Notes under the pieces: model-generated
Told to the model about the DNA's origin: nothing
Databases searched by the model: none
What the model saw: the letters and a program-made list of their open reading frames with translations, nothing else
Position numbers and translations under genes: made by a program
From: DATJGF01 sp035495315
GTDB lineage: Bacteria > Verrucomicrobiota > Verrucomicrobiia > Limisphaerales > UBA8199
NCBI GenBank assembly: GCA_035495315.1
Contig: DATJGF010000002.1
Coordinates: 1-20,988, forward strand
DNA: 20,988 bases
Reading direction: 5' to 3'
Part shown: positions 13,024 to 20,988 of the stretch, piece after piece
Numbering within the stretch: the first letter of the stretch is position 1
How the letters are laid out: the number at the start of each line of letters is the position of its first letter

Positions 13024-15489
13024 ATGGACGACCTTAAATTCGCTTTCCGGCAAATGCTGAAAACCCCGAGCTTCACTGCGGTGGTGGTGCTGACACTCGC
13101 CGTGGGTATCGGGGCAAACACCGCGCTATTCAGTGTTGTGAATGGCGTGTTGCTTCGGCCATTGCCGTTCCCGGAACAGGAACGGTTGGTCACTTTATGG
13201 GAAAGCAGCCCGCGGCTGGGGATCGATCAGCAAGCGGTCTCCCCTCCGACCTTCAAGGATTGGCAGACGCAAAACCATTCGTTTGAGAAGCTGGCCTTTT
13301 GGACCGGGCCGATGGATTTGAACCTCGTCACACAGGATGCTTCCGAGAAGATCCGCGCCAGTTATGCAGCTTCGAGCTTGTTTCAGCTATTGCGCGTTGA
13401 ACCGCTCAGGGGGCGTGGATTTCTCCCGGAAGAAGACCAACCGCAAGGCCCGCAATCGGCCGTAATTTCGCACAAGTTCTGGCAGGACCATTTCAGCGCC
13501 GATCCCGATGTGGTCGGTCGCTCACTCACTCTCGATAGTTACGGACGACGCACCTACACCATCGTCGGCGTGATGCCCCAAGGTTTTGAGTTCCCTGAAG
13601 ACACCGAACTCTGGCTGGCCGCGGGCTGGAACGGTTTGCCGCAGGATCGGCGCAGCGGCCATTGGCTTAGCACCTTGGCCCGGCTCAAGCCGGAGGTCGC
13701 AATCGGCCAGGCGCGCGCAGAGATGAACTTGATTCAGTCCCGCATTGCGCGAGAGCACCCGGAGACTCGTGCAGTCACCGAAGTCTCGGTCGTGCCCCTG
13801 CTGCGACAAACGGTCGGGCGCAGCGTGAGAACCGCATTGCTCGTGTTATGGGGCGTTGTCCTGCTCGTATTGCTCATCGCCTGCGGGAACGTTGCCAACC
13901 TGATGCTGGCGCGCGCCGCATCGCGGCAGAAGGAGTTTGCTCTACGGCTCGCACTGGGAGCGAGACGGTCACGAGTAATGCGGCAGTTGTTGATGGAAAG
14001 CCTGCTGCTTGCGTTGGTTGGCGGCACGGTTGGAACGCTGTTTGGATGTTGGGGGGTCAAGCTGTGTGTCGCTTTAAGTCCCGCCAATATTCCACGCCTG
14101 ATGGACGTCTCGGTTGATAAATTGGCGCTCGGTTTCACGCTCGGAGCCGCCGTTTTAACCGGACTGGTGTTTGGGCTGGCTCCTGCCTGGCAAGGAGCGC
14201 AAGCCGACTTAAACGAAGCTTTAAAGGAAGGCAGCCGCGCCGCTTCGAGCGGTTTCGCCGCCGCACGTACGCGCAGTTTTCTGGTCGTCGCCGAAGTCGC
14301 GCTGGCTACAGTACTCCTGGTGGGCGCCGGACTGATGCTCCAAAGCTTCGCCCGATTGCTGGCGACCGACCGCGGCTTTCGCGCGGAACAGGTCATCACG
14401 GCGGACCTCGACTTCTCGGTCTCGGGATTCACCACCTGGGTCCACCCGACCACCTCCCGTCCACAGGTCGCATTGAAGGAGTTGCTCGAACGCATCCGGC
14501 AACTGCCGGGTGTGCAGGCAGCGGGTGCCGCGTATGGCTTCTTGCGTCGCGACAATCGCCCACCCGTTAATTGGCCATTCACCATCTTTGGCCGGCCGCT
14601 GCCGGAGGCACAACGTCCCACCGCCGAGCACAATGCGATTTCACCCGGTTACCTCCGTGCCCTGGGCGTACCGCTCTTGCGCGGACGGGATTTCACTGAC
14701 GCGGACACATTGGATGCGCCCGGAGTCGCGCTGGTGAATGAAAGCTTCGTCCGCCGGTACTTTCCCAACCAGGATCCGCTCGGCCAGCACGTCACTCTCG
14801 TATCGGACCCTGGCTCGCTCGACTCAAAGGACGTTTATGGCGTGCCGGTCTGGTACGAAATCGTCGGCGTTATAGGCGATATGAAGTCGTTGACGACGCA
14901 ACCGGAAGCGGTTCCGGAAATCTACCGCTCCTACTGGCAATGGCCGATGCAAAACCCAAAGCTTTTCATCCGTGGAACGGCTGATCCAGCAACGCTCGCG
15001 CAGGCGATTCGTCGTGAAACACGGGCGGTCATCCCCAATTTGCCGTCGCCACAAATCCGTTTGTTGAGGGAGCACGTCGACGAGAGCGTCGCGCAGCCGC
15101 GATTCCAGGCAGAGTTGCTGACTTTGTTCGCCTCGGTGGCTTTACTGCTCGCCGCATGCGGCATTTATGGCGTGCTGGCCTACGCGGTAACACAACGACA
15201 GCGGGAGATTGGCGTGCGAATCGCGCTCGGGGCCCAGGCTCGCAATGTGCTCCTGCTCGTCATCCGGCAAGGATTAAAACTCGCATTGATCGGCAGCGCG
15301 ATCGGCGCTGCCGTCGCATTCGCGTTGACACGTGTGATTCAGAGTTTGCTCTACGATATTACGCCGACCGACCCAGTGACGTTTGTCGGTGTCATCGCGA
15401 CCTTGTGGTTCGTTGCCTTGTTGGCCTGTTGGCTGCCGGCCCGGCGCGCTGCCAAGCTCCATCCGATGGAGGCGCTACGATACGAATGA
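13024..15489 (+). CDS. ADOP/MacB-like ABC permease 1
   Basis: An 821-residue permease with the ADOP start M-x-x-L-K-F-x-x-R-Q-x-L-K. Membrane helices: one near 17-43, three in the first FtsX block (about 268-292, 322-350, 366-388), one near 417-440 that starts the second half, and three at the C-terminus (about 717-803). Large periplasmic MacB-like domains lie between them (about 45-265 and 445-710). Each FtsX block has the ATPase-facing motif (RQKEFALRLALGA near 301, RQREIGVRIALGA near 735), and the protein ends with the family signature H-P-M-E-A-L-R-Y-E. MacB-type permeases do not pump through a channel; they transmit force to periplasmic cargo and the adaptor. The second ATPase and adaptor just upstream are the likely partners. 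The TGA stop lies inside a GTGAAAC-type heptamer array. Confidence 0.93.
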   Translation: MDDLKFAFRQMLKTPSFTAVVVLTLAVGIGANTALFSVVNGVLLRPLPFPEQERLVTLWESSPRLGIDQQAVSPPTFKDWQTQNHSFEKLAFWTGPMDLNLVTQDASEKIRASYAASSLFQLLRVEPLRGRGFLPEEDQPQGPQSAVISHKFWQDHFSADPDVVGRSLTLDSYGRRTYTIVGVMPQGFEFPEDTELWLAAGWNGLPQDRRSGHWLSTLARLKPEVAIGQARAEMNLIQSRIAREHPETRAVTEVSVVPLLRQTVGRSVRTALLVLWGVVLLVLLIACGNVANLMLARAASRQKEFALRLALGARRSRVMRQLLMESLLLALVGGTVGTLFGCWGVKLCVALSPANIPRLMDVSVDKLALGFTLGAAVLTGLVFGLAPAWQGAQADLNEALKEGSRAASSGFAAARTRSFLVVAEVALATVLLVGAGLMLQSFARLLATDRGFRAEQVITADLDFSVSGFTTWVHPTTSRPQVALKELLERIRQLPGVQAAGAAYGFLRRDNRPPVNWPFTIFGRPLPEAQRPTAEHNAISPGYLRALGVPLLRGRDFTDADTLDAPGVALVNESFVRRYFPNQDPLGQHVTLVSDPGSLDSKDVYGVPVWYEIVGVIGDMKSLTTQPEAVPEIYRSYWQWPMQNPKLFIRGTADPATLAQAIRRETRAVIPNLPSPQIRLLREHVDESVAQPRFQAELLTLFASVALLLAACGIYGVLAYAVTQRQREIGVRIALGAQARNVLLLVIRQGLKLALIGSAIGAAVAFALTRVIQSLLYDITPTDPVTFVGVIATLWFVALLACWLPARRAAKLHPMEALRYE

Positions 15490-15527
15490 AACGTGAAACG
15501 TAAAACGTAAAGCGTAATGCGTAAATT
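15486..15527 (+). repeat. GTGAAAC/GTAAAAC-type heptamer array over the stop of permease 1
   Basis: Six heptamers in register: ATGAAAC, GTGAAAC, GTAAAAC, GTAAAGC, GTAATGC, GTAAATT. The TGA stop (15487-15489) lies in the first unit. Confidence 0.8.
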
Positions 15528-15558
15528 CGTTTACTGATGACGGCGAACTGGCGAATGG

Positions 15559-15572
15559 CCACTGACAACTGA
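15559..15572 (+). repeat. CAACTGA-type heptamers before permease 2
   Basis: Two heptamers (CCACTGA, CAACTGA) ending 8 nt before the ATG at 15581. Too short to be notable alone, but the same sequence stands in the same place before three other genes of the locus. Confidence 0.65.
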
Positions 15573-15580
15573 CCAATCCC

Positions 15581-17986
15581 ATGAACAACCTCAAATTCGT
15601 CCTCCGCCAGTTGCTCAAAAACCCTGGCTTCACCATCGTCGTTGTGCTGACGCTGGGGCTCGGCATTGGGGCGACAACGGCAATTTTCAGCGTCGTCAAC
15701 GCCGTCGTGCTGCGCCCTTTGCCGTTCCCGAACGCCGATCGGCTACTCATGATCCAAACGATTCACCAGGACGAGCACGGCATTCAGCGATTTGAAACCG
15801 TTTTCGACGCTGATTTCAAACAATGGACCGAACAGAACCGCGTCTTCGAGCACATGGCCGCCTATGGAACTGGACAAGCCACACTGCTCAGCGGCGGTGA
15901 GCCTCTGCGGCTCAACTCTAGTGAGGTCACGATCGATTTCTTCTCACTATTGGGTGTGAAGCCAATTCTCGGCCGAACGTTCCTGGCGGAAGAACATCAA
16001 GCCGGAAGTCCTCGCGCCGTAATGCTCAGTGAAAGTCTGTGGCGCGATCGGTTCGGCGCGAATTCATCAATCGTCGACCAGACTATCACGCTCAACGGCC
16101 AGAATTTTACCGTCGCCGGAGTTTTGCCGCGGCGCTTTAATTTCCCCCCGGAATGCCGCGTGTGGACCTCCCTGGTGCTAGACACTCGGCGTAACAATTC
16201 GGTGCACCACGCGCTCGCTCGTCTCAAGTCCGGTATGACTCGCGAAGAGGCGCAAACTGACATGGACGCGATCACCCAGCGGATTGCCAAGGAGCTCCCC
16301 GCCGGCGCGCCTGCGGGAGGTGTCAGTTTGGGTTCTTTACACGACCAGATCGTCGGCGGCACGCGCTCCCTTTTGTTCGTCTTCCTGGGAGCCGTTGGAT
16401 TTGTGCTGTTGATCGCATGCGCCAATGTGACGAATCTGCTGCTGTCCAGAGCTGCGGCTCGGCAAAAAGAGATGCAGATTCGCGCGGCATTGGGAGCCGG
16501 CCGCGGACGAATTGTTCACCAGCTGCTGACTGAAAGCGTGCTGGTATCCGTGATGGGTGGAGTTCTAGGATTGCTCTTCGCAGTTTGGAGCCTCGGCCTG
16601 CTGATCGCGCTTATGCCGGCAAATCTGGTGCCACGCGTCGGCGAGATTGGCTTGGACATCCGCGTGCTTGGCTTCAATTTCGCCCTGGCTTTGGTTACGG
16701 GCGTCGCGTTCGGTTTGGCCCCAGCCTGGCAGGCCTCCCGGGCGAACATTGGTGAGACACTGAAAGAGAGCGGGCGAAGCCAATCGACTGGTGTGCAGCG
16801 TCGTTGGCTGCGCCAGGTCCTGGTGGCCGGCGAGATCGCGGTTTCCATCGTTTTGCTCGTCGGAGCCGGTTTGCTACTAAAGAGTTTTGTTTCTCTGCGC
16901 GAGGTGAAGCTCGGTTTCAACCCGGAGCGAGTCCTGACACTGAACCTGGCTTTGCCCAATGCGAGCTATCCCACTGCGGCGCGGATCAAGGGCTTTTATG
17001 AAGAGGTAATCGATCAACTGCGCGCATTGCCCGGAGTACGCGCGACGGGTTTGGCCAACGCCGTGCCCCTGGCCGGTGGCGGCGTTCGCATCTATGGAGA
17101 CTTTTCCGTCGAAGAGAAGGCCCCGCCTGAAAACTTGTGGACCAGCAAGATCGCCGTCAGTCCGGACTATTTTCGGGTGCTTGGCATTCCGCTGCTCCGG
17201 GGGCGTTTCTTCGCTGAGACGGATCGCGAACGCACGCCCGCAGTGGGCATCATCAGTGAACGCCTCGCCCGCCAGCTCTGGCCCAATGGCAATCCACTGG
17301 GCAAGCGCATCACGCTGGGGATTGGACCCACATCGTGGCTGGAAATTGTCGGTGTCGTCGGCGACGTACGGCAGGACGATTTGCGCGCGGAACCATCGCC
17401 CGGCCTCTATGTTCCATATCAACAAGTTTCCGAACCGTTTTTTATCGATTCGATGACGTTTGTAGTGCGCAGCGCCGAGGAACCGCGCCAGTTAGCTGCC
17501 GCCGTGCGCAAAACAATCCATGCAATTGATCCAACCTTGCCAGTGTTCGACATCAATACCATTGAGGAATTGGTGTCAGTTAAAGTTGCTCATCCGCGCT
17601 TCAATACGTGGCTCCTGGGCAGCTTTGCAGCGATCGCGCTAATGCTGGCGATCATCGGAGTATATGGGGTGGTGTCATACGGCGTTTCGCAGCGAACCCA
17701 TGAGATCGGCATCCGTGTAGCGTTGGGCGCGCGCGGTCAGGACGTCATGAAAATGGTGGTAGGCCAGGGGATGAGAGCCGTGCTGGTCGGTGTCTTGGGC
17801 GGCACGGTAGTCGCCGTCGCGCTGACGCGATTTCTAACGGCCTATCTCTACTCGGTCTCGCCGACGGATCCCATCACCTTCGCGGCGGTCATATTTGTTT
17901 TCATCGCCGTCGCCGCGGCGGCGTGTCTTATCCCGGCTTTTCGCGCGTCGCGAGTTGATCCCGTGGAGGCCCTGCGGTGTGAGTGA
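15581..17986 (+). CDS. ADOP/MacB-like ABC permease 2
   Basis: An 801-residue permease with the architecture of permease 1: first helix near 17-43, three helices at about 264-287, 319-345 and 361-382, another near 411-434, and three at the C-terminus. The ATPase-facing motifs are RQKEMQIRAALGA (near 294) and RTHEIGIRVALGA in the second half. It ends D-P-V-E-A-L-R-C-E. Its N-terminus (NLKFVLRQLLKNPGFT) is close to that of permease 3. MacB normally works as a dimer, so tandem permeases could pair with each other or form separate transporters with different cargo. The TGA stop overlaps a GTGAAAC-type array, as in permease 1; the gap before permease 3 has the same two-part layout as the gap before this gene, which suggests that gene and flank were duplicated together. 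Confidence 0.93.
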   Translation: MNNLKFVLRQLLKNPGFTIVVVLTLGLGIGATTAIFSVVNAVVLRPLPFPNADRLLMIQTIHQDEHGIQRFETVFDADFKQWTEQNRVFEHMAAYGTGQATLLSGGEPLRLNSSEVTIDFFSLLGVKPILGRTFLAEEHQAGSPRAVMLSESLWRDRFGANSSIVDQTITLNGQNFTVAGVLPRRFNFPPECRVWTSLVLDTRRNNSVHHALARLKSGMTREEAQTDMDAITQRIAKELPAGAPAGGVSLGSLHDQIVGGTRSLLFVFLGAVGFVLLIACANVTNLLLSRAAARQKEMQIRAALGAGRGRIVHQLLTESVLVSVMGGVLGLLFAVWSLGLLIALMPANLVPRVGEIGLDIRVLGFNFALALVTGVAFGLAPAWQASRANIGETLKESGRSQSTGVQRRWLRQVLVAGEIAVSIVLLVGAGLLLKSFVSLREVKLGFNPERVLTLNLALPNASYPTAARIKGFYEEVIDQLRALPGVRATGLANAVPLAGGGVRIYGDFSVEEKAPPENLWTSKIAVSPDYFRVLGIPLLRGRFFAETDRERTPAVGIISERLARQLWPNGNPLGKRITLGIGPTSWLEIVGVVGDVRQDDLRAEPSPGLYVPYQQVSEPFFIDSMTFVVRSAEEPRQLAAAVRKTIHAIDPTLPVFDINTIEELVSVKVAHPRFNTWLLGSFAAIALMLAIIGVYGVVSYGVSQRTHEIGIRVALGARGQDVMKMVVGQGMRAVLVGVLGGTVVAVALTRFLTAYLYSVSPTDPITFAAVIFVFIAVAAAACLIPAFRASRVDPVEALRCE

Positions 17987-18024
17987 AGAGTGAAACGTGA
18001 AATGTAAAACGTAATGCGTAACGC
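17983..18024 (+). repeat. GTGAAAC/GTAAAAC-type heptamer array over the stop of permease 2
   Basis: Six heptamers: GTGAAGA, GTGAAAC, GTGAAAT, GTAAAAC, GTAATGC, GTAACGC. The TGA stop (17984-17986) lies in the first unit. The order of unit types matches the array at 15486-15527. Confidence 0.8.
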
Positions 18025-18042
18025 CTGATTCGATACAGACGG

Positions 18043-18063
18043 CAACTGACAACTGACAACTGA
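18043..18063 (+). repeat. CAACTGA heptamer array before permease 3
   Basis: Three identical heptamers CAACTGA, ending 13 nt before the ATG at 18077. This is the purest array of the family in the window. Confidence 0.85.
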
Positions 18064-18076
18064 CGAATTGCATTCC

Positions 18077-20599
18077 ATGAACGATCTCAAATTCACCATC
18101 CGCCAGTTGTTGAAGAATCCGGGCTTCACCACCATCGCTGTGCTGACCCTCGCCCTCGGTATCGGCGCGAATGCCGCCATACTCTCAATAATAAACGCGA
18201 TCCTGTTAAAACCGATTTACGCGAGCCATCCCGAGCAATTGGTGGGAATTTACCAGCACGACCGCGACAATGCCGATGCTTTTCACCTCTTTTCCTACCC
18301 TGACTTCGTCGACCTTCGATCCTGCGCGAGTTCGCCCTTTAGCGAAGTCTTCGCATTTAGTCGCGCCTCGGTCGCCATGCAGGGAGAGCTCACGCAGGAA
18401 ATTCAGGCGAATCTCGTCAGCGCAAATTACTTTTCGGCGCTCGGGATCGCCCCAATGCTTGGCCGCGCGTTCCTGCAGGACGAGGAAACTTCCGGCGCGC
18501 CGGTTGCCGTGCTGAGTTTCGCTTTTTGGAAGAAACTGGGCGCCGACTCTTCGCTGGTTGGGGGAACGATTAAAGTGGGGCGCGGGAAACTGACTGTCAT
18601 TGGCGTCATGCCCCGTGGGTTCACTGGAGCCCAGGTGCTCGCCCCGGACCTATTTCTGCCGCTCGGAACCGAGGACGCTCTGCTATCAGGTCCGCTAGCC
18701 GCACCTCGGCGTTTAGCCGATCGTGGAGACCACCGCTTTATGCTCATGGGACGGCTAAAATCGGGTGTAAGCCTCGGGAATGTTGCGGGCGCGCTTTCGG
18801 TGATGAACCAGCAATTTGCAATGCCCGACCCGTCGCAGTCGAGAGCCCGCACCCTCGTTTGTGCCACACCCTCACGTTTTAATTTTAGTGATGGGCCAGC
18901 CCGGAAAAACCATGGACTTGCCCACATCGCCGGCTTCGCTTCTGCACTGGCAACACTGGTACTGCTGATCGCCTGCCTGAATCTCGCCAATATGATGCTG
19001 GCGCGTGGCGCCGCGCGGCGAAAGGAAATTGCAGTGAGGCTCGCGCTGGGCGGCAAGCGCCACCGTATCCTCCGGCAGTTGCTCACGGAAGGCTTCGTGC
19101 TAGCGCTCCTGGGCGTCGTCGCGGGAGTTCTGGTTTCACAAGTCGCTACCAGCTTGCTTGCGGCCTCGATCTACTCCGGCCCCGGCATGCCGGCTGATTT
19201 TCCCATATTCGATTTCTCGCCTGATAGGCGCGTGCTCATCGTCCTGCTGCTCCTCGGGGGCGTCTGCACTCTGTTCTTTGCGCTCGGCCCCGCCTGGAAA
19301 TTGACTCGTGTCGAATTTAACTCGGATCTTAAGCAGCGCGCAGGCGAAGATATTTCAGATAAACCGCACCGCCGCTTTGGTGTTCGCGACCTTTTTGTTG
19401 TTGGTCAAATGGCCTCCACGCTCGCGTTGCTGGTCGCCGCGGCGCTGTTCAGCCGCAGCGCGATCAATGCCTACCTGGCCAACCCGGGCTTTGAGTTCGG
19501 TTCAACCTTTTACCTGGCCGTAAACCCGGCACTGCTCGGCTACACCGACGCGCGCGCGTGGGAATTGAACCGTGCGGCTATTGAACACCTGGCCCATATG
19601 CCGGGGGTCGAGTCCGTCAGTTCAGCGTTGCACATCCCATTCGGAAGCAGTTTTGACGCTTGCCAGATCCAGTTGGGAGGCGCGCCTCGGCCTTTACCCG
19701 GCGCAATCACGTTGGCCGAAGGGAAGGAAATCCAGGCAACGTATAATGTCATCGGCAAAGATTATTTCCGCACATTGGGAATTCCGTTGCGACGCGGGCG
19801 CGAGTTCGAGAGCCGCGAGGAACAGGTCAAGCCGACTCAACCTGTCGCGATCATTAGTCAGAATCTGGCCGACCAGCTTTGGCCGGGCCAAGACCCGCTC
19901 GGACGCACCCTTCAGTTTCCCAGCTCCGATCCCCAGTCTCCGCCAAGAGTTATGACCGTCGTGGGTGTTGTTCCACCGGTCCAGTGGAGGCTTTTCCGCG
20001 AAGCGCGCCCCGCTTCAATTTATGTTCCTCCAGGTCAGGATCGCCGCTCGGATTACAAGCTGCTGGTGCGCGCCGCGCCGGGCATGAATGCCTCGCAGCT
20101 GGTGCTCAATGCGCGCGAGGAGTTGCATCGATTGGACCCAAAAATTCCGCTGACTGCAGCCACCACACTCATTGCGATGCATCGCGACGGTCCAGAGGTC
20201 CGTGTCGCCCGCTTAGGCTCCTTGCTTTTTGCCGCGTTTGGCGGATTGGCGCTGCTTCTGAGTTCGCTCGGCATTTATGGATTGAAGTCCTATGTCGTCA
20301 CCCGGCGCACGCGCGAAATCGGCATCCGCATCGCCCTCGGCGCGACGGCCGGCAAGGTGGTAACAATGTTCCTGCGTGAAAGCCTCTGGCTGGCTGGCAT
20401 TGGGCTTGGCCTGGGAATGGTACTGGCGCTTGCCGTCGGAAAACTGGCAGTCCGCTATTTGTACGAGGTTTCTGCGTTGGATGCGGTCACGTTTGTGGCG
20501 GCTCCGATGCTGCTGTTTGGAGTCGCCTTATTCGCCGGTTGGCTTCCCGCGCGCCGCGCCACTCGAGTCGACCCGATGGAAGCCCTCCGTTACGAGTGA
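18077..20599 (+). CDS. ADOP/MacB-like ABC permease 3
   Basis: An 840-residue permease. The first helix is near 17-43, the first FtsX block is marked by RRKEIAVRLALGG and the second by RTREIGIRIALGA near the C-terminus; it ends D-P-M-E-A-L-R-Y-E. The periplasmic domains differ from permeases 1 and 2: the first begins H-x-E-Q-L-V-G-I-Y-Q-H-D and contains H-L-F-S-Y-P-D-F, a form seen in another ADOP subgroup. It may therefore handle different cargo. The frame extends three codons upstream to a TTG at 18068; the ATG at 18077 aligns with the starts of permeases 1 and 2 and is preferred. It is the last gene of the row; a strong hairpin follows 58 nt after the stop. Confidence 0.93.
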   Translation: MNDLKFTIRQLLKNPGFTTIAVLTLALGIGANAAILSIINAILLKPIYASHPEQLVGIYQHDRDNADAFHLFSYPDFVDLRSCASSPFSEVFAFSRASVAMQGELTQEIQANLVSANYFSALGIAPMLGRAFLQDEETSGAPVAVLSFAFWKKLGADSSLVGGTIKVGRGKLTVIGVMPRGFTGAQVLAPDLFLPLGTEDALLSGPLAAPRRLADRGDHRFMLMGRLKSGVSLGNVAGALSVMNQQFAMPDPSQSRARTLVCATPSRFNFSDGPARKNHGLAHIAGFASALATLVLLIACLNLANMMLARGAARRKEIAVRLALGGKRHRILRQLLTEGFVLALLGVVAGVLVSQVATSLLAASIYSGPGMPADFPIFDFSPDRRVLIVLLLLGGVCTLFFALGPAWKLTRVEFNSDLKQRAGEDISDKPHRRFGVRDLFVVGQMASTLALLVAAALFSRSAINAYLANPGFEFGSTFYLAVNPALLGYTDARAWELNRAAIEHLAHMPGVESVSSALHIPFGSSFDACQIQLGGAPRPLPGAITLAEGKEIQATYNVIGKDYFRTLGIPLRRGREFESREEQVKPTQPVAIISQNLADQLWPGQDPLGRTLQFPSSDPQSPPRVMTVVGVVPPVQWRLFREARPASIYVPPGQDRRSDYKLLVRAAPGMNASQLVLNAREELHRLDPKIPLTAATTLIAMHRDGPEVRVARLGSLLFAAFGGLALLLSSLGIYGLKSYVVTRRTREIGIRIALGATAGKVVTMFLRESLWLAGIGLGLGMVLALAVGKLAVRYLYEVSALDAVTFVAAPMLLFGVALFAGWLPARRATRVDPMEALRYE

Positions 20600-20656
20600 G
20601 TTTCTAGAACGGTTCAAATTAGACTGTGGCCGACTTGTGCGTCAGGAATCGTATCT

Positions 20657-20681
20657 CCCTCTCCTCCCCTGGAGGAGAGGG
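20657..20681. terminator. Strong hairpin after permease 3, repeat or terminator
   Basis: CCCTCTCCTCC (20657-20667) and GGAGGAGAGGG (20671-20681) form a perfect 11-bp stem with a 3-nt loop between converging genes. No T-run follows on either strand. It is continued by GGGGAGAGGAGG, which could offer an alternative pairing, and it resembles 4425-4442. It may be an interspersed repeat serving as a transcription end. Confidence 0.5.
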
Positions 20682-20739
20682 CAGGGGAGAGGAGGCCACG
20701 CTCTTTCTGAAAACGCCATAATTTCAGCGCGTCGATCGA

Positions 20740-20988
20740 TCACAAACGTTCCATTCCCGGCAATCCTTCCCGAATGCGCCGCGAGAACGCCTCATCAGCT
20801 CCTGCGGCTTTCGCGCGGTCATTAATCAAGCTGCGCGCCTTGAGTTCAGGGAAAGGCAGGCTTTGGTCCAGCCGCTTGCGCTCGTAAGCCATTTGATCCA
20901 CCTGGCCGTTGAGCAAAATGCGCCAATCAAAATGCGCATTTCCCGCATAGGGCTTGGTGTGACCGCGAATGTTGGTGGTGCAATTGCT
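20740..20988 (-). CDS. DUF4105 (Lnb N-terminal periplasmic domain-like) protein, C-terminal part
   Basis: The last 82 codons of a minus-strand gene cut by the window edge, ending in TGA at 20740-20742. The visible protein starts S-N-C-T-T-N-I-R-G-H-T and contains DWRILLNGQVD, AYERKRLDQSLPFPELKAR and a final RRIREGLPGME. The N-C-T-T-N-I cysteine motif followed by D-W-R-(I/L)-L-L-N-G and L-D-x-S-L-P-F is what I recall from DUF4105 proteins, a family of envelope proteins related to the N-terminal domain of the lipoprotein acyltransferase Lnb, in which the cysteine is thought to be catalytic. The assignment is from consensus memory. The gene converges on permease 3 and has no visible link to it. 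Confidence 0.7.
   Translation of the reverse strand, partial: SNCTTNIRGHTKPYAGNAHFDWRILLNGQVDQMAYERKRLDQSLPFPELKARSLINDRAKAAGADEAFSRRIREGLPGMERL

Noticed and set aside
13734..14633. 299-codon open frame on the minus strand
   Set aside because: Antisense to the membrane-domain region of permease 1, rich in Ser/Ala/Arg as expected for a shadow frame in GC-rich DNA.
18068..18076. TTG start three codons upstream for permease 3
   Set aside because: The ATG at 18077 aligns with the conserved N-termini of permeases 1 and 2.

Overview
The window reads as a chromosomal segment of a GC-rich Gram-negative bacterium. Very large two-domain permeases of the ADOP type, a Tat-exported metallohydrolase, and intergenic spaces crowded with short interspersed and heptameric repeats fit Verrucomicrobiota (Pedosphaera-like) best, with Acidobacteriota as the alternative. 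This placement is inference; no rRNA or marker gene is present.

Left part (1-6263): mostly unlinked genes. A Tat-exported CehA/McbA-type metallohydrolase (260-1948, +) converges on a small secreted protein of unknown function (2087-2698, -). Next come a MoxR-type AAA+ ATPase (2891-3898, -), a 660-bp gene-free stretch holding several repeat fragments, a membrane-anchored six-repeat beta-propeller (4558-5634, -) and a small multi-pass membrane protein (5847-6212, -).

Right part (6546-20599, all +): a self-contained, regulated export locus. The order is an ABC ATPase (6725), a heptamer-repeat block with a truncated four-helix-bundle gene, an NtrC-type sigma-54 response regulator (7714), an NtrY-like histidine kinase (9354), a MacA/HlyD-type adaptor (10903), a second ABC ATPase (12181), and three tandem 800-840 aa ADOP/MacB-like permeases (13024, 15581, 18077). 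Two sigma-54 promoter candidates sit before the first ATPase (6647-6662) and before the adaptor (10841-10856). Each lies about 85 bp downstream of a cluster of three alternating TGGGAT-type half-sites phased at 10-11 bp. I infer that the kinase and regulator sense an envelope signal and switch on both the upstream ATPase and the adaptor-ATPase-permease operon through these shared enhancer sites. ADOP permeases are usually described as lacking neighbouring ATPases, so this arrangement is notable.

The gene borders of the export locus carry two heptamer repeat families. One (CAACTGA-like) ends 8-14 nt before the start codons of the regulator and all three permeases. The other (GTGAAAC/GTAAAAC-like) overlaps the stop codons of the first two permeases. 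The window ends with the C-terminus of a DUF4105-type protein on the minus strand (20740-20988), facing the third permease across a strong hairpin. I see no tRNA, rRNA, CRISPR array, transposase or complete insertion sequence.
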